Origin: Planctomycetota bacterium
GTDB taxonomy: Bacteria; Planctomycetota; UBA1135; UBA2386
Length of the DNA: 49,492 bases
Assembly (NCBI GenBank): GCA_029936315.1
Contig: JAPYTD010000031.1
Coordinates: 1 to 49,492 of the forward strand
Reading direction: 5' to 3'
Positions 42,470-49,492 of this stretch are shown here, in pieces. The notes under the pieces are model-generated. The model worked only from the letters and a program-made list of their open reading frames with translations. It did no database searches and was not told the origin of the DNA. A program made the translations under genes and the position numbers. Position 1 is the first letter of the stretch; every line of letters begins with the position of its first letter.

Positions 42470-44572
42470 TTACGTCACGAGTTTCGCCAGGTCGGCGATG
42501 CGGTTCATCAACGTATGTAGACCACGCAGCAAGGCGTAGCGGTTGTTGCGCAGGGCTGGGTCTTCGGCGTTGACCATGACGGCGTCGAAGAATGCATCGA
42601 CCGGGCCCTTCAGCGCGGCGCAGTCGGCGAGCGCTGCTTGGTAGTCGCCGGCATCGAACTTCGGTCCCGCACTTGCAGCGACTTTGGTCAGTTGTTGGTG
42701 CAGAGCCTTCTCGTGTCCGTCGGTGAGCAGATCCGTGTCGATGGCGCCGTCGGTCGGCCCTTCGCTCTTCTTGAGGATGTTGCCGATGCGTTTGTTGGCG
42801 GCAGCCAGCGATGCCGCTTCGGGCAGCTTCGAGAACGCGCGCACTGCCGCGAGTCGGGCGTGCACGTCGGCGAGTCGTTGTGGGCGCAGGCTGACGACCG
42901 CGTCGATCTCCTGTGGTGTGTAGCCCTGATCCTTCAGCGACGTTGCCAGGCGATCGAAGAAGAAGTCTTGCAGCTTCTGTCCGGGGTCTTTGATCTTGTC
43001 GCCAAACACCAGCACGGCCGCATCGATCAGTTGGGCCAGCTCGAGCGGTAGTTCGCGTTCGACCAACATACGGATCGTGCCGAGGGCGTGGCGGCGAAGC
43101 GCGAACGGATCCTTGTCCCCGGTCGGCACCTGGCCAATGCCAAACAGGCCAACCAACGTCTCGAGCTTGTCGGCGAGCGCAACGGCAACGCCGACCAGGT
43201 CGCGCGGCAACTCGTCGCCGGCAAAGCGTGGCTTGTAGTGATCCTCGATCGCCTCGGAGATTGCCTTCGGTTCGCCATCGTGGCGGGCGTAGTAGCCGCC
43301 CATGATGCCTTGCAGTGCGGGGAACTCGCCGACCATCTCGGTCAGTAAGTCTGCTTTCGCGAGTTGGGCCGCGCGGTCGGCCAACCCAGCCATCGCTTCG
43401 CCGCCGAGCAGGCCACCGATCGCCTTGGCCAGATCCCGCACGCGCTGCACTCGCTCACCCTGGGTGCCGAGTTGGTTGTGGTATACGACCTTGTCGAGGC
43501 CGGGTAGTCGCTCTTCGAGGGTCTTCTTCTGGTCTTGCTCGAAGAAGAACTTTGCGTCCGCCAAGCGTGGTCGCACCACGCGCTCGTTGCCGCCGATCAC
43601 CTCACTGGCATCGTCTGGCGTGATGTTGCTGACGATCAGGAAGCGGTTGGTCAGCTTGCCGTCCCCATCGAGCAGCGGGAAGTACTTCTGGTTTTGCTTC
43701 ATCGTCAGGATGAGGCATTCCTGCGGCACTTCGAGGAACTCCTCTTCGAACTGACACAGCAGCACGTTTGGACGTTCGACCAGCGACGTCACTTCGTCGA
43801 GCAACTCGTCGTCGTCAATTGGCTTCAGCCCTTCGCTCTCAGACTTCAACAGCAGCTGGCGTTGGATTTCATCGCGCCGCTCCTGGTAGGAAGCGATCAC
43901 GGCGCCGTCTTCGGCGAGTTGCTTTTTGTATCCGTCGGCGCTCTGCACCGTCATTGAGGCTTCCTTGGCCTCGAAGCGATGGCCTTCTGTGATGTTGCTG
44001 GCGGATACGCCGAGGGCAACGACCGCCACGACATCGCTGCCATGCAGCGCTGTCAGTCGGTGCACGGGACGCACGAACTTGATGTTGCTCCAGCCGTCGT
44101 CCTGCTGGTACGTCATGACCTTCGGAATTGGTAACTTCGCAATCGTCGCGTCGATCGCAGTCTGCAAGCCACCCGCCAACTCGGCGCCAGGTTCGACGCG
44201 CTCAAGCCACAACGCTTCGTTCTTGCCGTCGCTCTTCTTGATTAGCGAGGGCACGACACTCTCGTCGACACCGAGCGCCGACAGCTTCTTCTTGAGCGGC
44301 ATGGTTGCGTTGCCGTCCGCATCGAGGCCGACCTTGACCGGCACGAGTTTGACCTCGACTTGCTTGTCGGCGGCGCGAGTCGCGACATCGGCAACGAGAA
44401 CGGCCAGTCGTCTGGGCGTGGCAAACGTCGTGACCGCACAGCCATCGGCGGCCAGACCCTGTTCGCGCAAGCTCCCGACCAGGACAGATCCAAAGGCGTC
44501 ACCAAGGCGCCTTAGCGACTTTGGCGGCAGTTCTTCGACCAACAGTTCGACCAGCAGGCTCTTCGTGCTCAT
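42470..44572 (-). CDS. glyS: Glycyl-tRNA synthetase beta subunit
   Basis: 700 residues from ATG 44572 (MSTKSLLVELLVEELPPK). The start LL.ELLVEELPPKSL, the DGWSNIKFVRPVHRLTALHG stretch and the HD-like region PALQGIMGGYYARHDGEP are diagnostic of GlyS; the C-terminal anticodon-binding end is present. With the alpha subunit GlyQ it forms the alpha2-beta2 enzyme that charges tRNA-Gly. glyQ is not adjacent, which is unusual since glyQS normally is an operon. Confidence 0.95.
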   Translation of the reverse strand: MSTKSLLVELLVEELPPKSLRRLGDAFGSVLVGSLREQGLAADGCAVTTFATPRRLAVLVADVATRAADKQVEVKLVPVKVGLDADGNATMPLKKKLSALGVDESVVPSLIKKSDGKNEALWLERVEPGAELAGGLQTAIDATIAKLPIPKVMTYQQDDGWSNIKFVRPVHRLTALHGSDVVAVVALGVSASNITEGHRFEAKEASMTVQSADGYKKQLAEDGAVIASYQERRDEIQRQLLLKSESEGLKPIDDDELLDEVTSLVERPNVLLCQFEEEFLEVPQECLILTMKQNQKYFPLLDGDGKLTNRFLIVSNITPDDASEVIGGNERVVRPRLADAKFFFEQDQKKTLEERLPGLDKVVYHNQLGTQGERVQRVRDLAKAIGGLLGGEAMAGLADRAAQLAKADLLTEMVGEFPALQGIMGGYYARHDGEPKAISEAIEDHYKPRFAGDELPRDLVGVAVALADKLETLVGLFGIGQVPTGDKDPFALRRHALGTIRMLVERELPLELAQLIDAAVLVFGDKIKDPGQKLQDFFFDRLATSLKDQGYTPQEIDAVVSLRPQRLADVHARLAAVRAFSKLPEAASLAAANKRIGNILKKSEGPTDGAIDTDLLTDGHEKALHQQLTKVAASAGPKFDAGDYQAALADCAALKGPVDAFFDAVMVNAEDPALRNNRYALLRGLHTLMNRIADLAKLVT

Positions 44573-44686
44573 GGTTTGGCGGAAGATCCTAAGGCGCGAA
44601 GGTTCGAGGGCCAGCAACAACAGCGATTGTAAAGATCGCGCGGCCCGGCGTCAGCATGGCCGCTGGCTCGAACCGCGCCAGTTTGG

Positions 44687-44959
44687 CTATTGTGGCTGAA
44701 TGCGCCGAGGCCTCGTGTTTGCCGTTGCTGTTGGGTTGTCGATGCTTAGCGGCTGCGCGGCCAAGCCCGCCAAGTAGAACTCGGTCAGCGTGGCAGCATC
44801 GGCGACCAAGAACGCAAACGGGGCCTCACTTGCTCGCGGACTGAGGGGAACCTGAGTCAGTTGTGTCGCGACCGGAAGGTCCGGTGCCAACGGTGTTGGT
44901 GGTACGTGCGCGACGTAGCAGGCGCTCAACAACACGCAGGGCACGAAGAACCAACGCAT
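44687..44959 (-). CDS. Small putative lipoprotein
   Basis: 90 residues from ATG 44959 (MRWFFVPCVLLSACYV). The lipobox LLSAC at residues 10-14 suggests a lipoprotein. The middle (RASEAPFAFLVADAATLTEFYL) has a credible protein composition. The last 25 or so residues are polar, low-complexity and lie antisense to the tiny plus-strand lipoprotein frame at 44700, so the 3' end may be lost. No family is recognised. Confidence 0.45.
   Translation of the reverse strand: MRWFFVPCVLLSACYVAHVPPTPLAPDLPVATQLTQVPLSPRASEAPFAFLVADAATLTEFYLAGLAAQPLSIDNPTATANTRPRRIQPQ
44700..44777 (+). CDS. 25-residue lipoprotein-like peptide
   Basis: The frame encodes MRRGLVFAVAVGLSMLSGC followed by AAKPAK and TAG. This is a complete lipoprotein signal (basic start, hydrophobic core, lipobox LSGC) with only six residues after the Cys, like entericidin-size peptides. 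A TATTGT hexamer lies 5 bases before the ATG; no ribosome-binding site is seen. It could be a real mini-lipoprotein or the 5' stub of a lost lipoprotein gene. It overlaps the minus-strand frame 44687-44959, so at most one of them is likely to be fully real. Confidence 0.4.
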   Translation: MRRGLVFAVAVGLSMLSGCAAKPAK

Positions 44960-45042
44960 GCCGGCTACCTTGGCCGCGGCTATCCGCGCGTACTGCATCG
45001 TTCCGATGCCCGCGCGCGGCGGGTAGCATCTTCCCGCTCGCA

Positions 45043-45402
45043 ATGCTGCTTCAACAGATCCCATTCACCGCCGATGTCCCCGAGCTCGGCACTCTCGCCA
45101 TCAATCTTGGCATCGCGCTTGTGCTCGGGCAGGTTCTCGGCTGGCACTTCGTGCAGGTGCTCAGCAACAAACGGAAGCTGGCGCGGGTGTTGATGTTCAT
45201 TGCGGCAACGACGGTGCTGATCATCACCGTTGTCGCTTCTTCGCTGGCATTGTCACTGGGTCTGGTTGGCGCCTTGTCGATCATCCGGTTCCGCACGCCG
45301 GTCAAAGAGCCAGAAGAGCTGGCCTATCTGTTTCTCGCGATAGCCTCGAGTGAGGTAGTCATGAGCTTCGACCGGTGTCTACCTAGGCGACGCGAATGCT
45401 GA
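45043..45402 (+). pseudogene. Truncated DUF4956 membrane protein
   Basis: 119 residues from ATG 45043 (MLLQQIPFTADVPELG). The DUF4956 core is clear: INLGIALVLGQVLGWHFVQV, three hydrophobic segments and the signature LGLVGALSIIRFRTPVKEPE with AYLFLAIA. Family members run to about 200-230 residues; here the domain stops after FLAIA, the frame continues with unrelated residues (SSEVVMSFDRCLPRRREC) and ends at a TGA overlapping the CotH start. DUF4956 proteins usually accompany CotH and VTC-domain proteins, as here. Confidence 0.65.
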
Positions 45403-48218
45403 TCAAGGGCCAACCTAAACACGCTTCCCGCGTGGCAGTTCCCGTGCTGTTCTTGGCACTGGGACTCGTCTTGGGTGCCGCGTTGTCGGGATTGCTTTCT
45501 GATGGCACTGAGATTGATGGCACTGAGATTGATGACACGGGGAAGCACTCTGCCGGCAGCAACGAGGAGCCTGCAAAGCCGCCGTCCGGTGCCAGCGTCT
45601 CGACGAACAACCCTGACGCCTTCGGCTCAGTCGGCGAATTGGAACAACTGCAGATCACGATCCGCGAGGCGGACTGGCAGGTGCTGCAACGTGCCCGCGA
45701 TCGTGCCCTCCAGAAGGGCATGATCATTCAGGATAAGCGCGACATCGTGCCGGTCGCGTTGGCACTCGGTGACGAGCGGGCGACCGGCAAGGTGCGTCTC
45801 AAGGGCGATTGGCTCGATCACGTCAAGACCGAGCAATGGTCGCTGCGTTTCGAACTCGATACGGCGTTTCTCGGCATGCGTCGGTTCTCTATCCAGCATC
45901 CGTTGACACGCGGGTTCGTCATGGAGTGGCTGGTGATGAAGACCGCGCAGCGACAGGGCGTGCTCGCACCGCGCAGCGACTACGTGCAGGTGATGATCAA
46001 CGGCACCCCAAAGGGTGTCTACTACCTGGAAGAACACTTCAGCAAGGAACTGCTCGAAGCGCAGGGGCGCCGCGAAGGCCCGATCGTTCGCTTTGACGAG
46101 TCGGCGATGTGGCAGACCTGGTTGCAGCACGGCTTCCACAAGACTGGCCAGTTGTCGCCGGAGCTTTGGAGCGCGACCTCGTTCTTCGTCGCTGAGGTCG
46201 GTGGCTTTGGTGAAGGAGCGCTGCGGAAGAACAAGGCGCTTGATGCGCGGTTGCAGCGTGCACTCGCCCAGGCACGCGACCTACAACGCTTGGCGGTCAG
46301 TTCGATGGATGGTTTCCCATCGCGGTCGGCGCAGGCGTTGACGCAGCTCGAAGGCAAGACCGTTGAGGACGTGTTCGCCGTCGACAAGCTCGGCAAATGG
46401 CTGGCGGTCTACACGCTGTTCCGCGGCTTCCACGGCCTCGCGTGGCATCAGTACCGGTTCTACCACGACCCTGTGCTCGACCGTCTCGAGCCGATCGCTT
46501 TCGACACCGGTGCCAGCCTGATTGAGCACGCCGATGAGTTGGCGCTGTCGTCTTTGGATGCTCGCTTGTTTGCCAGTAGTGACGCGGTGATGGCTGCGGC
46601 ATTCGAAGAACTCGGCCGCATGACCGAGCCAGGCTGGGTCGAAGACCTGGTGTCGGATCTGCGCCCGCGACTGCGGGAGATTGTCGCAGCGATGACTAAG
46701 GCGGGCATGGTCGTGCCAGGCTTTGATTTTGCGGAAGTGCTAGACGTTGCGATCCCGATGCAAGTGGCGTCGCTGCGCCGGATCGTGCGCCCCGTTGCGA
46801 TTCTTGGGCACACGGCGAGTCACGTCGGTGTTCGGTTGCCGTCTGGCAAGGACCTGCGAACGATCGACGTGGATGCCTGGGCAACCACGCTGATCCCGAC
46901 GCAGATCACCGGCTTTCGATTTGGTAACGGCCGCGTGATCTCCGCCGCGCAAGCCATGGTTGGTATCGCCGACCTGCCAGATTCGGAGGCGTTGGTGACG
47001 GTCCGAAGCGATGGCTCAGTGCTGTTGCCGCGCGACGGTAGGCACGTTCGCTTTCGCTTCCCGATCGACTACCGTCTGGCCGGTCTGTCCGAAATCCAGG
47101 CGATCAAACGTGCCATTCGCGGCGGCGTGCTGCCAGAGGACAAGGGCAAGGTCGATGTGTCGGTGTTGTTCCGGACGTTGGCTGAGACCCAAGACCGCAT
47201 CAAACCGATGGTCGTGCGTCGCTCACCGGACCCGGAGATGGCGCGGATCGGCCGCCCGCCTGCTCCGACCTTGGCGGAAGCTCTGCAGCGCCATGCGTTC
47301 TTGCACTACGACTTCGATCGCGGCGAGATCGGCATCGATCAGGGTCGCCATGAGGTGGCCGGCGACCTCGTCTTGCCAGATGGCATGATGTTGCACGTTG
47401 CGCCAGGTGCCGAGTTGCTGTTCGACGAAGGCTGCGTGCTGCTGTGCTCACGCATGAAGGTCGCTGGCACCAAGGCACAACCGGTGCGGTTCAAGGCCAA
47501 GGATGCGGCTCGCGGCTTTGGCGGCGTTTTGGTCCTCGGTGGCGCGGGTGCCAGCGAATTGCGGTTCTTTGAGATCACGAATGCGACCGCGATTGCGCGC
47601 GGCGGGTGGCAGAGCAGTGGTGCCGTGACGTTCTATCGGGCGCCGGTTTCGTTCTATGACTGCACCTTCCGCGATGCGAACTGCGAAGACGTGGTCAACG
47701 TGTTTGCGGCAGCGGTGCACTTTGAGCGATGCGTGTTCGATGGCGGCCCGCACGATTTGTTTGACGGCGACTTCGTGACCGGCAAGATCGTGGATTGTCG
47801 CTTCCTGCGTTCGGGCGAAGACGCGATCGATGTCAGTGGCTCGCAGTTGACCGTCACGGGTTGCCATTTCGAAGCGATAGGCGATAAGGCTCTGTCGATT
47901 GGAGAGGACTCCAACGTCAACGTGCAGTCGTGCCATGTTGTGTCCGCTTCGATCGCGGTTGCGGCCAAGGACCGTTCGAAAGTGACGCTTGATGGCTTGA
48001 CCGTCGATGCCGTCGAGAACTTCATCTTTACCGCCTACATCAAGAAACCGGAGTTTGGCGCGTCCCAGTTGTCAGCGACGGGGCTCCATTGGGGAGGCCA
48101 GGGACCCCCGAAGCATCTTGCGCAGACCGGGTGTGAGATCACGGTCGACAACCAGTTGGTCGTTGCGCAAGACATCGACGTTGCGGCGCTGTATCGCCAG
48201 AAGGTGCTCGGCAAATGA
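45396..48218 (+). CDS. CotH-kinase-like protein with C-terminal parallel beta-helix
   Basis: 940 residues. An N-terminal membrane helix (VAVPVLFLALGLVLGAALSG) is followed by a CotH domain: LQITIREADWQVLQRAR, GKVRLKGDWLDHV, VQVMINGTPKGVYYLEEHF and WHQYRFYHDPVLDRLEPIAF with the acidic end DTG. CotH folds like a protein kinase and phosphorylates surface proteins in spores. About residues 660-930 form a right-handed beta-helix with repeated turns (FYDCTFRDANCEDVVNVF, HFERCVFDGG, IVDCRFLRSGEDAIDVSG). Probably membrane-anchored with the rest outside. The usual partners DUF4956 and VTC flank it but are truncated. Confidence 0.82.
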   Translation: MLIKGQPKHASRVAVPVLFLALGLVLGAALSGLLSDGTEIDGTEIDDTGKHSAGSNEEPAKPPSGASVSTNNPDAFGSVGELEQLQITIREADWQVLQRARDRALQKGMIIQDKRDIVPVALALGDERATGKVRLKGDWLDHVKTEQWSLRFELDTAFLGMRRFSIQHPLTRGFVMEWLVMKTAQRQGVLAPRSDYVQVMINGTPKGVYYLEEHFSKELLEAQGRREGPIVRFDESAMWQTWLQHGFHKTGQLSPELWSATSFFVAEVGGFGEGALRKNKALDARLQRALAQARDLQRLAVSSMDGFPSRSAQALTQLEGKTVEDVFAVDKLGKWLAVYTLFRGFHGLAWHQYRFYHDPVLDRLEPIAFDTGASLIEHADELALSSLDARLFASSDAVMAAAFEELGRMTEPGWVEDLVSDLRPRLREIVAAMTKAGMVVPGFDFAEVLDVAIPMQVASLRRIVRPVAILGHTASHVGVRLPSGKDLRTIDVDAWATTLIPTQITGFRFGNGRVISAAQAMVGIADLPDSEALVTVRSDGSVLLPRDGRHVRFRFPIDYRLAGLSEIQAIKRAIRGGVLPEDKGKVDVSVLFRTLAETQDRIKPMVVRRSPDPEMARIGRPPAPTLAEALQRHAFLHYDFDRGEIGIDQGRHEVAGDLVLPDGMMLHVAPGAELLFDEGCVLLCSRMKVAGTKAQPVRFKAKDAARGFGGVLVLGGAGASELRFFEITNATAIARGGWQSSGAVTFYRAPVSFYDCTFRDANCEDVVNVFAAAVHFERCVFDGGPHDLFDGDFVTGKIVDCRFLRSGEDAIDVSGSQLTVTGCHFEAIGDKALSIGEDSNVNVQSCHVVSASIAVAAKDRSKVTLDGLTVDAVENFIFTAYIKKPEFGASQLSATGLHWGGQGPPKHLAQTGCEITVDNQLVVAQDIDVAALYRQKVLGK

Positions 48219-48322
48219 TGCGCTACGAGGTCAAGCTGGTTGGTGCTGAGCCCGATTTGTCGCGGGTCAACGCCGAGCTGCGCCTGCTGCCATCGGTGAA
48301 ACCCTGCGCTGATTGGCGGTGA
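48218..48322 (+). pseudogene. N-terminal remnant of a VTC-domain (polyphosphate polymerase-type) protein
   Basis: The start ATG overlaps the stop of the CotH gene (ATGATG/TGA; ATG 48215 is in frame too). The first residues MRYEVKLVGAEPDLSRVNAE match the beginning of VTC domains, where the first strand R-Y-E-x-K starts the tunnel-forming barrel. The frame ends after 34 residues (CADWR and TGA), while VTC proteins have about 240. Nothing in 48323-48440 continues it. The order DUF4956-CotH-VTC is the known cassette, which supports the identification. Confidence 0.55.
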
Positions 48323-48440
48323 AGTTGCGGTCGCATGGATGAGGCTGCGGGCCACAGAACATCGCGCGGCATGGCAATGGTGCGCACGGCGCATGGGCCA
48401 AAGGGCAGCAGGAATCCCATAGTGAGTGTATCTTCGCGAT

Positions 48441-49492
48441 ATGGAACGCCTCGCGCTTGGACTCCTCGTCCTGATTTCGCTCGCTGTGTCGGGTATTGCG
48501 CAAACGAACAACTGGACGCAGGTCGCAACTGGCAGCAGTCCGAGTGCTCGCGTAAACCACGCAATGGCCTACGACAGCGTGCGGGGGAAGGTCGTTGTGT
48601 TTGGCGGTAACTACTGGAACGGCTCTGCCGGCACCTACTTCAACGACACGTGGGAGTATGACGGCAGCAACTGGACGCAGGTCACGACTGCCAGCAGTCC
48701 GAGTGCTCGCACAAGCCACACGATGGTCTACGACAGCGTGCGGCAGAAGGTCGTTTTGTTTGGCGGACTCGACAACAACTTCAACTTCCTCAACGACACG
48801 TGGGAGTATGACGGCAGCAACTGGACACAGGTAACGACTACCAGCAGTCCGGGTAGTCGCTATACCCACGCGATGGTCTACGACAGCGCGCGGCAGAAGG
48901 TCGTTATGTTTGGGGGATTCGACAACTTCAACTACGTCAACGACACGTGGGAGTTTGACGGCTCCGACTGGACGCAGGTCACGACTACCAACAGTCCGAG
49001 TACTCGCATTAGCCACAAGATGGTCTACGACAGCGCGCGGCAGAAGGTCGTTATGTTTGGCGGCTACGCCGGCGGCGGCAACTTCGTCAACGACACGTGG
49101 GAGTATGACGGCTCCGACTGGACGCAGGTCACGACTGCCAGCAGTCCGAGTGCTCGCGGTGGCCACGAGATGGCCTACGACAGTGCGCGGCAAAAGGTCG
49201 TTGTGTTTGGCGGCTTCGACGGCGTCGGCTACGCCAACGACACGTGGGAGTATGACGGCAACGACTGGACGCAGATCTCGCCTGCCAGCAGTCCGAGTGG
49301 TCGCGATCGCCACGCGATGGTCTACGACAGCGCGCGGCAGAAGGTCGTTGTGTTTGGCGGCTACGCTAGCGGCTACCTCAGCGACACGTGGGAGTATGAT
49401 CTCACCACCCCCGCGTCGTCTGTAGGGTTTGGCATTGGCTGCCCCGCAACCCAGCCACTCGCCTTGAACAGCAACCTGCCGATACTTGGCAC
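48441..49492 (+). CDS. Secreted kelch-repeat protein, partial at right edge
   Basis: From ATG 48441 a signal peptide (ERLALGLLVLISLAVSGIAQ) is followed by six kelch units with the pattern 'W.QV....SP.AR..H.MVYDS.R.KVV.FGG......NDTWEYDG'. Each unit has the paired Gly (FGG) and the Trp/Tyr spacing of kelch blades, so a six-bladed beta-propeller is expected. After the last unit comes VGFGIGCPATQPLALN, the start of the C-terminal domain shared with other secreted proteins in the window. The frame is open to the end. A TATCTT hexamer lies 6 bases before the ATG. It is probably extracellular; the ligand is unknown. The gene is just downstream of the VTC remnant. Confidence 0.88.
   Translation, partial: MERLALGLLVLISLAVSGIAQTNNWTQVATGSSPSARVNHAMAYDSVRGKVVVFGGNYWNGSAGTYFNDTWEYDGSNWTQVTTASSPSARTSHTMVYDSVRQKVVLFGGLDNNFNFLNDTWEYDGSNWTQVTTTSSPGSRYTHAMVYDSARQKVVMFGGFDNFNYVNDTWEFDGSDWTQVTTTNSPSTRISHKMVYDSARQKVVMFGGYAGGGNFVNDTWEYDGSDWTQVTTASSPSARGGHEMAYDSARQKVVVFGGFDGVGYANDTWEYDGNDWTQISPASSPSGRDRHAMVYDSARQKVVVFGGYASGYLSDTWEYDLTTPASSVGFGIGCPATQPLALNSNLPILG
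48510..49410 (+). repeat. Six tandem DNA repeats inside the kelch gene
   Basis: Units beginning at about 48510, 48669, 48819, 48966, 49116 and 49263 have lengths 159, 150, 147, 150, 147 and about 147 bases, all multiples of three. Blocks such as GTCTACGACAGCGCGCGGCA and GACACGTGGGAGTATGACGG recur almost unchanged. Such near-identity at the DNA level points to recent duplication and to possible copy-number change. Confidence 0.85.

Noticed and set aside
48267-49313. Minus-strand frame of 348 residues with internal repeats
   Set aside because: It is the antisense shadow of the kelch repeats; its repeats follow the kelch unit length, and the plus strand has a signal peptide and clear kelch motifs.
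48510-49410. CRISPR-like array
   Set aside because: Regular repeats are present, but they are 147-159 bases long, in frame and code for kelch blades; no short repeats with unique spacers are seen.

Overview
The window looks like chromosomal DNA of a Planctomycetota bacterium. This is inferred from content, not from a marker gene: GC-rich coding, many secreted proteins of unknown role, a VCBS/ASPIC (CRTAC1-type) protein, a choice-of-anchor-B protein, a very large GreA, a signal peptidase I with a big insertion, and secreted proteins sharing a C-terminal 'GxxCP ... GxPLPxxL ... GCxxY' domain.

Layout. 1-4.3 kb: small membrane and TPR proteins, an isoprenylcysteine-methyltransferase-like enzyme, and a secreted thioredoxin-fold protein interrupted by an in-frame TGA that I read as a probable selenocysteine codon. 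4.4-10.1 kb (minus): secreted LVIVD and VCBS proteins, one membrane protein, and two N-terminal gene remnants (SRPBCC and an amino-acid permease). 10.25 kb (plus): an enoyl/methylglutaconyl-CoA hydratase. 11.1-19.4 kb (minus): a long co-directional run with the MoxR, DUF58 and transglutaminase triad, a TPR protein, an alpha/beta hydrolase, a 782-residue GreA and a protein joining a histone-H1-like tail to a degenerate nuclease-like domain. 19.6-22.6 kb (plus): a small membrane protein and two PilT-like ATPases, one with a damaged P-loop. 22.7-27.2 kb (minus): LptB-like ATPase, signal peptidase I and LepA. 27.5-38.3 kb (plus): TfoX-N protein, YfhO-like protein, a GT-C glycosyltransferase resembling AftB, another polytopic protein, a lipoprotein isoaspartyl peptidase and secreted proteins. 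38.3-44.6 kb (minus): M3 oligopeptidase, D-cysteine desulfhydrase-like enzyme, an esterase-D-fold lipoprotein and the glycyl-tRNA synthetase beta subunit. 44.7-49.5 kb: a DUF4956-CotH-VTC cassette whose outer members are truncated, then a kelch-repeat protein running off the right edge.

Main points of interest: (1) the candidate selenoprotein at 3123-4289 with a SECIS-like hairpin directly after the TGA; (2) the unequal pair of PilT-like ATPases; (3) the H1-tail plus nuclease-fold protein; (4) several genes of which only the 5' end survives, including parts of the polyphosphate-type DUF4956-CotH-VTC cassette. No rRNA, tRNA, CRISPR array or insertion sequence was recognised.
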